A DNA stretch of 11,271 bases from Acidobacteriota bacterium (GTDB lineage: Bacteria > Acidobacteriota > Terriglobia > Terriglobales > Acidobacteriaceae): NCBI GenBank assembly GCA_021798235.1, contig JAJZMO010000071.1, positions 1 to 11,271 of the forward strand. The letters are read 5' to 3'. The notes under the pieces were generated by a model. The model made no database searches. It worked only from the letters and a program-made list of their open reading frames with translations, and was not told the origin of the DNA. Within the stretch, counting starts at the first letter, position 1. Each line of letters begins with the position of its first letter. The position numbers and the translations under genes were made by a program. Positions 1-6,438 of the stretch are shown piece after piece.

Positions 1-122
1 GCTACCGGGAGCCCGTCACGAAGCCGGAATTCCATCGCGGCGTCGGCGAGAGCGATTCCGGCTTCGCAAGCAATGGGGGCTTCGTCTACTCTGAGACAGT
101 CGAAGAGGAGTGGGTGGGTTGA
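1..122 (+). CDS. C-terminal end of an unidentified upstream gene (partial)
   Basis: The frame starting at base 3 is open to a TGA at 120-122 and encodes 39 residues, beginning YREPVTKPEF and ending SETVEEEWVG; the 5' end lies outside the window. Two things suggest it is real. By hand count the G+C of codon positions 1, 2 and 3 is about 64, 46 and 77 percent, the order expected of a coding frame in G+C-rich DNA. Its stop also overlaps the proposed TTG start of the next gene as TTGA, a common arrangement for translationally coupled genes. Against it, the same codons read on the opposite strand are also open, and bases 19-66 hold a perfect 12-bp inverted repeat. The fragment is too short to recognise a family. 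If real, it is the gene just upstream of, and probably co-transcribed with, the CRTAC1-like gene. Confidence 0.42.
   Translation, partial: YREPVTKPEFHRGVGESDSGFASNGGFVYSETVEEEWVG
19..66. repeat. Perfect 12-bp inverted repeat with 24-nt spacer
   Basis: CGAAGCCGGAAT at 19-30 is the exact reverse complement of ATTCCGGCTTCG at 55-66. The 24-nt spacer between them is G+C-rich. There is no T-tract after the second arm, so it is not a standard intrinsic terminator. It lies inside the presumed tail of the upstream gene, about 50 bases before the CRTAC1 start, where an RNA hairpin could affect coupling or processing. That role is inference; the symmetry is seen directly. Confidence 0.6.
104..110 (+). 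promoter_or_regulatory. Shine-Dalgarno AGAGGAG that fixes the TTG start at 119
   Basis: AGAGGAG at 104-110 leaves 8 bases to the TTG at 119, a normal spacing. It would overlap the in-frame GTG at 110, which therefore has no usable ribosome binding site. This favours TTG 119 over GTG 110 for the CRTAC1-like gene. The site would lie within the last codons of the upstream gene. Confidence 0.65.
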
Positions 123-1921
123 GCTGGAAAAGGGCTTGGATGCTGTGGCTGGTGTGCGTTCTGATGGTGCCGGTACGGATGTGGGCGGAGCAGAGCGCGG
201 CGGTGGCGAAGGCGGCGCCCCATCCAGCGGTGAATCCGTATGTGCCGAAGCTGGTGGATATCACGGCGAAGACGGGCATTCACTTTGTGCATAACTCTTC
301 GACGACGGCGAAATACATCGTGGAGTCGATGAGCGGCGGCGTGGCGCTGATTGACTACAACCACAGCGGCTACCCCTCGATCTACTTTACGAACGCGCCG
401 ACGGTGTCGCAGTATCTGCAGGGTGTTCCGGCCTACAGCGCGCTCTATCGCAACAACGGCAACGGCACATTTACGGATGTGACCAAGCAGGCCGGTGTCG
501 GCGATCCGTGCTGGGCAATGGGCGCGTCGGTGGGCGACTACAACAACGACGGCTGGCCGGACCTGCTGGTGAGCTGCTTTGGCGGCGTGGTGCTCTATCG
601 GAACAACGGGAACGGCACGTTCACCAATGTGACGAAGCAGGCGGGGCTGAGCGGGGACCATGGCTGGGCCACAGGGGCGGTTTTTGGCGATTACCTGGGC
701 AACGGCTGGGACGATATTTTCGTGCCGCACTATGTGGACCTGAACCTGCACGACCTGCCGAAGCTGGGGTCGCAGCCGACATGCATGTATCGAGGGATTC
801 CGGTGCAGTGCGGGCCGCGCGGGCTGCCGGGATCTCCGGACAATCTGTACAAGAACAACGGGAACGGCACGTTTACAGATGTATCGAAGGAGGCCGGCGT
901 CAGCGATCCGAACCACTATTTCGGGCTGGGCGCCACCTTTGAGGATTTCTACGGAGACGGCAAGGTGGACCTGATTGTGGGCGATGACGGGGAGCCGAAT
1001 TATCTCTACAAAAACGACGGCAAAGGACACTTTACCGACATCGGCTATCTGTCTGGCCTGGCGCTGAACGGGGACGGCTACGAGCAGGCCAACATGGGGA
1101 TTGCGCTGGGCGATTACCTGCATACGGGCCGGCTCTCGGTGGCGATTTCGCACTTCAGCGGCGAGTACACGACGCTCTGGCGGAACGACGGGAATTTCAA
1201 CTTCACCGACGTGTCAGATCGCGCGGGACTGAAGGCGGCGACGCAGTCGTACGTGGGCTGGGGCGATGCTTTTGTGGATTTGAACAACAACGGCTGGCCG
1301 GACTTTTTCCAGGTGGACGGGCATGTGTATCCGCAGGTGGATTCGAAAGACGTGGGGACGAAATACCGCGAGCCGAAGCTGCTGTTCCTGAACCGGGAGA
1401 ACGGGACGTTCCTGAATGCGAGCAAGCTGGCCGGTCCGGCGATCGAGGAGCCGCAGGTGAGCCGCGGCATGGCGGTGGGGGATCTGTTCAACGACGGGCA
1501 CCTGGAGCTGGTTGTGGAAAACCTGGTGGGCGGGCCGATGATTTTGCGGGTGGAACCGAATCCGAAGAACCACTGGATCAGCCTGCAACTGGCCGGCGCG
1601 AAGGACAAGGGCAACCTGCTGGCGCTGAATGCGCGAGTGCAGGTGATTGCCGGCGGGCTCTCGGAGTTGCAGGAAGTGAGGAGCGGCGGCAGCTACCTGT
1701 CGCAGAGCGAATTCCGGTTGCATTTTGGGCTGGGAACGCACACGACGGTGGACAAGGTGATCATCACGTGGGATACGGGCGAGAAGCAGGTGGTGACGAA
1801 CCTGAAGGCGGACCGGTACTACTGCATTCTGCAGGGAGTAGGGGTGGTTCCGGGGTCGAAGATGCCGGGGTGCTACTCGGGGCCGCCGCGGCCGGTGCCT
1901 GCGATATTGCGGGGGATATAG
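119..1921 (+). CDS. Secreted CRTAC1-family FG-GAP/VCBS propeller protein with ASPIC/UnbV domain
   Basis: A 600-residue exported protein. The TTG start is chosen because of the well-spaced AGAGGAG and the TTGA overlap; GTG 110 would add three residues. Residues 1-23 form a signal peptide: basic SWKR, a hydrophobic core, then a likely cut after MWA. Residues about 45-470 contain FG-GAP/VCBS propeller blades, recognisable by repeated NNGNGTF(T)DV and by GDYNNDGWPDLLV-like acidic loops (examples near 139-150, 190-200, 276-287, 386-396 and 454-464). In integrin-type propellers such DxNxDG loops bind calcium. Residues about 502-569 match the ASPIC/UnbV domain, including EVRSGGSYLSQ, LHFGLG and VDKVIITW. 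The usual small-residue run before ARV is replaced by GNLLALN. Proteins of this architecture are common in Acidobacteriota and Planctomycetota, often near TPR and TonB genes; the ligand is unknown. Binding of a surface polymer or partner protein is inference. The length is normal for the family. Confidence 0.94.
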   Translation: MSWKRAWMLWLVCVLMVPVRMWAEQSAAVAKAAPHPAVNPYVPKLVDITAKTGIHFVHNSSTTAKYIVESMSGGVALIDYNHSGYPSIYFTNAPTVSQYLQGVPAYSALYRNNGNGTFTDVTKQAGVGDPCWAMGASVGDYNNDGWPDLLVSCFGGVVLYRNNGNGTFTNVTKQAGLSGDHGWATGAVFGDYLGNGWDDIFVPHYVDLNLHDLPKLGSQPTCMYRGIPVQCGPRGLPGSPDNLYKNNGNGTFTDVSKEAGVSDPNHYFGLGATFEDFYGDGKVDLIVGDDGEPNYLYKNDGKGHFTDIGYLSGLALNGDGYEQANMGIALGDYLHTGRLSVAISHFSGEYTTLWRNDGNFNFTDVSDRAGLKAATQSYVGWGDAFVDLNNNGWPDFFQVDGHVYPQVDSKDVGTKYREPKLLFLNRENGTFLNASKLAGPAIEEPQVSRGMAVGDLFNDGHLELVVENLVGGPMILRVEPNPKNHWISLQLAGAKDKGNLLALNARVQVIAGGLSELQEVRSGGSYLSQSEFRLHFGLGTHTTVDKVIITWDTGEKQVVTNLKADRYYCILQGVGVVPGSKMPGCYSGPPRPVPAILRGI

Positions 1922-2143
1922 CTTCCCCTTCCCCTAATAATTAATGAGTAAACACTAATTTACTGTTTGATAAACATACGCTTCCTATCGACGAGGCAAA
2001 ACTCAGCGAGAAAATTGATTTTCCAGATTCCTCCGCCAATTTTTCCTGGGCATGTCCTCGTGTGAAAACCAGCGCAATCAGCGGTGTTTCGCGCGGTTCA
2101 TGACGTGGGTGAAATGGAAGCCACGAAATCCACAAAAAAACGT
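1922..2143. other. A+T-rich intergenic region, no gene seen
   Basis: This is the upstream part of the 382-bp gap before the receptor gene. Bases about 1936-1980 are strikingly A+T-rich compared with the neighbouring genes. They hold short symmetries: AGTAAA-N6-TTTACT at 1947-1964 and GTTT-N3-AAAC at 1965-1975. Neither makes a convincing intrinsic terminator for the CRTAC1 gene, because the stems are weak and no T-tract follows. A 64-codon open frame on the minus strand (1941-2135) shows no protein-like features and crosses this A+T-rich DNA, so it is not called. The region may carry regulator sites for the downstream promoter. Confidence 0.6.
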
Positions 2144-2171
2144 TTGACAGGCGTACTTTTGGCCATGTAAA
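2144..2171 (+). promoter_or_regulatory. Sigma70-like promoter of the Oar-like receptor gene
   Basis: TTGACA at 2144-2149 is a perfect -35 match. A -10 candidate, TGTAAA at 2166-2171 (4 of 6 matches), follows after 16 bases. An A-tract just upstream (about 2132-2140) resembles an UP-like element. Transcription would start near 2178 and give a leader of about 125 nt before the ATG at 2304. The -10 lies within the palindrome described at 2161-2179. Confidence 0.55.
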
Positions 2172-2179
2172 GAATGGCC
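2161..2179. repeat. Palindrome GGCCAT-N7-ATGGCC over the -10 region (candidate operator)
   Basis: GGCCAT at 2161-2166 and ATGGCC at 2174-2179 are perfect reverse complements separated by GTAAAGA. The element spans the proposed -10 and ends at the expected transcription start. That is where a dimeric repressor would block initiation. No regulator gene lies nearby, so the identity of any binding protein is unknown. Confidence 0.45.
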
Positions 2180-2184
2180 TGCGC

Positions 2185-2218
2185 TAGTAAAACGGATTAC
2201 CAGACAGATTTAGTAAAA
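2185..2218 (+). repeat. Two TAGTAAAA direct repeats in the leader
   Basis: TAGTAAAA occurs at 2185-2192 and again at 2211-2218, 26 bases apart start to start, just downstream of the expected transcription start. They could be regulator half-sites or RNA-binding sites. Further down the leader, CGGCC-GAA-GGCCG at 2247-2259 can form a 5-bp hairpin. No known riboswitch was recognised. Confidence 0.35.
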
Positions 2219-2292
2219 GGTCTTACTGGCGAAAAGGGAACGAACGCGGCCGAAGGCCGGCCGTGACGTCGATAGAAGGAACAGACAGCTTC

Positions 2293-2297
2293 AGGAG
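2293..2297 (+). promoter_or_regulatory. Shine-Dalgarno AGGAG for the receptor gene
   Basis: AGGAG at 2293-2297 is followed by 6 bases and the ATG at 2304. This supports ATG 2304 as the start even though it gives the protein an unusually long basic segment before its signal-peptide core. Confidence 0.75.
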
Positions 2298-2303
2298 AAC
2301 AGT

Positions 2304-5300
2304 ATGCAAAGAGTTGGAATGGGGAGACGCGGGGGAGGAACAGCTCACCCGAGTCTTTGGGCGGGAGGCCCGAGGGGTCTTCGCCTGAAGATCAAGGTAT
2401 GGGGCGTGTTGTTTGCGATGATGTGCCTCATGATGTGTGTGCCGGGGCTGCATGCGCAGACGACGGCGAGTCTTTCTGGCACGATTACCGACCCGACCGG
2501 TGCGGTGATACCGGGCGCGCAGATCACGCTGACGGATACCGTCACGGGGGCGCAGCGCAAAACCACAAGCAACGGAGCGGGCGCGTTCACGATGACGGCT
2601 CTGCTGCCGGGCACGTATGACCTTGCAGTGGATGCGAAGGGCTTCCAGAGCTATGTGCAGCGCGGCATCGTGCTGAACGCAGGCTCGATGGCTGGACTGC
2701 CGGCGATCAAGCTGACGGTAGGCAGTGCGGCGCAGACGATCACAGTGCACACGACGACGCAGATTCTGCCGACGATCAACGGCGAACATGCGGCGGTGCT
2801 GACAGCGCAGGATATTCACAAGCTGGCGCTGGGTGCCCGCGACGTTACCCAGCTGATCAAGATTCTGCCCGGTGTGACGACGACTCCGCAGGGGATCGGA
2901 AACACGACGGCATTTACGCAGGTGCACACTGCAACTTCGAGCACGGTGGGCATCGGTATTGTTGCCAATGGTTCTCCGTATCGCGGCGGCACGACGCAAC
3001 TGCTGGATGGCGTCGACGTGACCGACCCTGGCTGCAACTGCCAGGCGATGTCATCGGCTAACCCTGACATGACGCAGGAAGTCACGGTGGAAACATCGAA
3101 CTTCGGCGCCGAGTCGCCGTTTGGTCCGATTCTGATCAGCACCATCAGCAAATCCGGTGGCGCGCAGTATCACGGCGAGGGCTACTTTTACGCGGAAAAC
3201 GATGTCCTGAACGCAAACGACTGGCAGAGCAATCACCAGGGCCTGCCGCGTGGCAGCGCTCACTACTACTATCCTGGCTTCAACGTGGGTGGACCGGTAC
3301 CGCATACGCACAAGAAGCTGCGTTTCTGGTTCGGCTATGAGCGGGATTTGCAGGATACCGGCAATGCGAATGTTCTGACGTCCTTTATTCCTACGCCGGA
3401 CATGATGGCCGGAAACTTCGGGCCGACGGCTGCCAACTCGTCCTTCTGTCTCGGGGCGAGCAACATCAACGACACAGTGGACAGCGGTTGTAACGATCTG
3501 GCTGGAACGGTTCTGCCGAATGGAACGGTTCTGACCGGCACCGGTGGCAGCCAGAGCACAATTCCTTCGCAGTACCTGAGCCCGGCCGCCAAGGTGCTTT
3601 CGAGCTTCTGGCCGAAGGCGAACTCAAACCCGGCAACCACGCCTGGCGGCTACAACTACTACCAGGTGATTCCGGGCACGGTGAATGGCTGGACGTACAG
3701 GATCCGCGTGGACTATGACCCGTCAGCGAACACGCAGATGTTCATTTCGTATCAGCAGGGGTACACGGCTGAGCTGACGCAGGGCAACGGCGCGCACATT
3801 TACTGGACGCCCTATGCTTCGATTCCGTATCCGGGCGGCGGCCTTACGCAGTGGTACTACACGAAGGCCCTGGCCGGTCACCTGGTTCACACCTTTGGTC
3901 CGAACCTGACCAACGACCTGATCGTGGCCTGGGGCTATCTGAATGCTCCGGTCGGCCCGAACAATCCCTCGGCAGCGACCCGTTCGGGACTGAACTATCC
4001 CTACGGCACCCTCTTCAATACCGGATCGAACGTGTTGCCTTCCTACAGCACGGCCGGCTATGAAACGTTCCCTGATTTCTCGCAGGGCGATATTTTTGAT
4101 AATCCTTCTCATCAGTATCTTGTGAAGAAGGAACTTCCGTCGCTGGCGGACAACGTGACCTGGCAGGTGAAGAACCACACCATCAAGATGGGTGGGTTCA
4201 TGGAAGAGGTTACGAACGACCAGGGTGAGTTTGGCGACGCGCCGAACGGAAACTTTGGCAACTTCAACATGTACGGGACCGTGCTTCCGAACGTTGTGAC
4301 GGGGCAAGTGGAAGGTTCTCCGTTGAACCCGACGGCGAACTTCCTGATGGGTATTGCCACGGGTTACAACGAGACGAACAAGTTCGAAAACGTGGAAATG
4401 GCATACGGCGATTTCGCCGCCTACTACGACGACACCTGGCACGCGACGAAGAAGCTCTCGCTTGAGTATGGTGTGCGTATCGAGCACCTCGGTCACTGGT
4501 ACGACAAGAACAAGCTGGGTGAGGCGGTGTTCATACCTTCGCTGGTGCAGTCGGATTTCAATGCCGGCCGAATGGATCCCGGCGTCCGCTGGCATGCAGT
4601 CGATCCTGGTATTCCGTCGAGCGGTATGCCGAACCGGTTTGCGTATCTGACGCCGCGCTTCGGCATGTCGTATGACGTGTTTGGCAATGGTCAGACGCTG
4701 GTCCGTGGCGGGTGGGGCATCTTCCGCTTCGGAGATCAGTACAACAACTACACGAACCAGTTGGCGACTTCGCAGCAGATCCTGGGATACAACCTGACTC
4801 CGGGTTATGCCATTACGATGGGGCAACCTGGCGAAGCCGGCGTGGCCGGTGGCCTTCCCGGACAGGGCGGCGCACCGGGCATCCAGATTCCGAACTACAC
4901 GAATGGTTGCAGTCCGAGCAATCCCTGCGTGAATGCCGGCATCTATGCCGTGAATCCACTGGATGATCAGATCCCTGACTCGTCCGCGTGGAACCTCACG
5001 GTGGATCAGCAGCTTCCTTCCAAGATGCTGCTGGAAGTTGCGTACGTGGGCAATCACGCGGAGAACCTGCCGATCGGCGGCCAGGCTCTGTCGGGTGGTG
5101 GCTTCAGCGCCTTTGACGACCAGAACAAAGTGCCCATCGGGGCATTCTTTAAGCCGGATCCGGTGACGCACCTGACGGCGAAAAATCCGGAGCAGGTGAC
5201 GGCAACCTGCAGCGGCAACGTGTGCAACAGCTACGCCGACTATCAGCCATACGGCCGGGAGTACGGCAGCAACAGCGTGTACATGCTGGACACGGCCGGT

Positions 5301-6152
5301 TACTCGAACTATGACGCTCTGCAGATGGCCCTGGAGCGGCGTGGTTCGCATGCCACCTTCAACGTGAACTGGACCTACCAGAACAACCTGAGCACGAACA
5401 TGAGTGAAGACGCGTTCCACCTGCGTCGTAACTATGGACCTGCGACGACAACGCGCCGGTATGTGTTCAACTTCTCGGGTTCGTACACCTTCCAGCATCC
5501 GTACAAGGGACAGAACCTGTTCCTGCGTGGTGCTGCAAACGGATGGACGCTCTCGAACATCACGACCTGGCAGTCGGGCGGTTTCCTGACGTCGGTCAAT
5601 AATCCCAACTTTGGAATGTCACTGCAGTACGCACCTTACAACGGGGCACCGGTTTCGAAGACGAATCCGCTGCCGAACGGCGCTACAGGTCCCGGCCTGA
5701 GCCAGGCAACCTACTACGGCACCAATGCAGCAATTGACATCACCCCGCTGGTGACATGCAATCCGCAAGCGCATGTGGGCCACAACCAGCTCCTGAACTA
5801 CTCGTGCTTCACCCCGCCAAAGATTGGTCAGTACGGCCCGGTGAGCGAGCCCTACACGATGGTTCCCTACTTCGACAGTGACATGTCCTTGTACAAGGAT
5901 TTCCATGTGTGGCGGGATCAGACGGCAGAGTTCCGGATCCAGGCCTTCAACTGGCTGAACCATCCGCTGCGGCAGTTCAGCAGCGGCAGCCAGCTGAGCC
6001 TGCACTACCAGGTGCCTTACGGGACGAACAACTTCGAACCGCTGGCGGCCTCGTACCCGTCCGGAAATCCGAACAACTTCGGTGTTCTGGACCAGAAGAA
6101 CGGTGCACCGAACCAGAGAACCCTGGAACTGTCAGTAAAGTACATGTTCTAG
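2304..6152 (+). CDS. Oar-like TonB-dependent outer-membrane receptor
   Basis: A 1282-residue outer-membrane transporter of the Oar/carboxypeptidase-regulatory-like class, expected to import a ligand using TonB-ExbBD energy. Residues 1-51 are the export signal: a long Gly/Arg-rich n-region, a hydrophobic core at about 32-48 and a likely cut after LHA. Residues about 54-140 form a CarboxypepD_reg-like beta-sandwich, with the hallmark SGTITDPTGAVIPGA and a GTYDLAVDAKGF strand. Residues about 165-285 form the plug domain, including LLDGVDVTDPG, VETSNFGAESPFGP and ISTISKSGG. The rest is a beta-barrel rich in aromatic and Asn residues, ending KYMF*, the terminal aromatic signature recognised by the BAM machinery. 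No TonB box could be picked out with confidence. The length is typical for acidobacterial members. The substrate cannot be read from the sequence; peptides or plant-derived glycans are possible. It has its own promoter upstream and a strong terminator downstream, so it is probably monocistronic. It lies between two other exported proteins, which suggests but does not prove a shared role. Confidence 0.96.
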   Translation: MQRVGMGRRGGGTAHPSLWAGGPRGLRLKIKVWGVLFAMMCLMMCVPGLHAQTTASLSGTITDPTGAVIPGAQITLTDTVTGAQRKTTSNGAGAFTMTALLPGTYDLAVDAKGFQSYVQRGIVLNAGSMAGLPAIKLTVGSAAQTITVHTTTQILPTINGEHAAVLTAQDIHKLALGARDVTQLIKILPGVTTTPQGIGNTTAFTQVHTATSSTVGIGIVANGSPYRGGTTQLLDGVDVTDPGCNCQAMSSANPDMTQEVTVETSNFGAESPFGPILISTISKSGGAQYHGEGYFYAENDVLNANDWQSNHQGLPRGSAHYYYPGFNVGGPVPHTHKKLRFWFGYERDLQDTGNANVLTSFIPTPDMMAGNFGPTAANSSFCLGASNINDTVDSGCNDLAGTVLPNGTVLTGTGGSQSTIPSQYLSPAAKVLSSFWPKANSNPATTPGGYNYYQVIPGTVNGWTYRIRVDYDPSANTQMFISYQQGYTAELTQGNGAHIYWTPYASIPYPGGGLTQWYYTKALAGHLVHTFGPNLTNDLIVAWGYLNAPVGPNNPSAATRSGLNYPYGTLFNTGSNVLPSYSTAGYETFPDFSQGDIFDNPSHQYLVKKELPSLADNVTWQVKNHTIKMGGFMEEVTNDQGEFGDAPNGNFGNFNMYGTVLPNVVTGQVEGSPLNPTANFLMGIATGYNETNKFENVEMAYGDFAAYYDDTWHATKKLSLEYGVRIEHLGHWYDKNKLGEAVFIPSLVQSDFNAGRMDPGVRWHAVDPGIPSSGMPNRFAYLTPRFGMSYDVFGNGQTLVRGGWGIFRFGDQYNNYTNQLATSQQILGYNLTPGYAITMGQPGEAGVAGGLPGQGGAPGIQIPNYTNGCSPSNPCVNAGIYAVNPLDDQIPDSSAWNLTVDQQLPSKMLLEVAYVGNHAENLPIGGQALSGGGFSAFDDQNKVPIGAFFKPDPVTHLTAKNPEQVTATCSGNVCNSYADYQPYGREYGSNSVYMLDTAGYSNYDALQMALERRGSHATFNVNWTYQNNLSTNMSEDAFHLRRNYGPATTTRRYVFNFSGSYTFQHPYKGQNLFLRGAANGWTLSNITTWQSGGFLTSVNNPNFGMSLQYAPYNGAPVSKTNPLPNGATGPGLSQATYYGTNAAIDITPLVTCNPQAHVGHNQLLNYSCFTPPKIGQYGPVSEPYTMVPYFDSDMSLYKDFHVWRDQTAEFRIQAFNWLNHPLRQFSSGSQLSLHYQVPYGTNNFEPLAASYPSGNPNNFGVLDQKNGAPNQRTLELSVKYMF

Positions 6153-6192
6153 AACTGGTTTCCTGTGGTTGTGTTTCACCCGAGTTCGGCAT

Positions 6193-6222
6193 GCGTGGCT
6201 TTTCTTCGCGGAGAAGCCACGC
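6193..6222 (+). repeat. Strong hairpin in the 3' UTR of the receptor gene
   Basis: GCGTGGCTT at 6193-6201 pairs perfectly with AAGCCACGC at 6214-6222. The stem can extend by three more pairs, one of them G-U, to leave a 6-nt loop TTCGCG. No T-tract follows, so it is not a standard intrinsic terminator. It lies about 40 bases after the stop and about 65 bases before the true terminator. It may protect the mRNA 3' end or be a copy of a dispersed palindrome. Confidence 0.6.
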
Positions 6223-6286
6223 AGGGTGCCAAAGCTTCGGGGTCAGTCCACAGGAATTCGCTCCAACCTAACGTTGTCCCTCCTTG

Positions 6287-6326
6287 CCGGAAGACGGACT
6301 CCGCACCGTCTTCCGGTTTATTTTTT
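6287..6326 (+). terminator. Rho-independent terminator of the receptor gene
   Basis: CCGGAAGACGG at 6287-6297 and CCGTCTTCCGG at 6306-6316 form a perfect 11-bp stem with an 8-nt loop. It is followed directly by TTTATTTTTT (6317-6326). It should end receptor transcripts and isolate the downstream TPR gene. Confidence 0.93.
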
Positions 6327-6362
6327 CCCGAGGACCTGTGCGCGGTGCTGATTTACACTGCG

Positions 6363-6368
6363 CATAAT
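6363..6368 (+). promoter_or_regulatory. Possible -10 element (CATAAT) for the TPR gene
   Basis: CATAAT at 6363-6368 matches the sigma70 -10 consensus at 5 of 6 positions and lies between the terminator and the TPR gene. No convincing -35 hexamer is found 16-19 bases upstream. A promoter must lie here if the terminator is efficient, but this exact site is a weak assignment. Confidence 0.28.
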
Positions 6369-6438
6369 TGCTCTTCCCATTCGCGATCCATTTCGGGCAA
6401 GGACGGGTACGTGCATGACTGATGAGCAAGAAGGCGGT

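Noticed and set aside
86..1153. Long 355-codon open frame on the minus strand opposite the CRTAC1 gene
   Set aside because: The product is a His/Arg/Val-rich composition typical of the antisense of G+C-rich genes, with no domain pattern. The plus-strand frame has clear propeller motifs.
1941..2135. 64-codon minus-strand open frame in the A+T-rich intergenic region
   Set aside because: Short, no ribosome site and no protein-like pattern, and it overlaps probable regulatory DNA of the receptor gene.
3723..5498. 591-codon minus-strand open frame inside the receptor gene
   Set aside because: It is an antisense shadow of the receptor barrel, rich in Arg/Val/His, without motifs or a ribosome site.
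6415..6438. Upstream ATG at 6415 as the TPR start
   Set aside because: It would put acidic MTDEQEGG before an otherwise normal signal peptide and has no clear Shine-Dalgarno, while ATG 6439 has AGAAGG.
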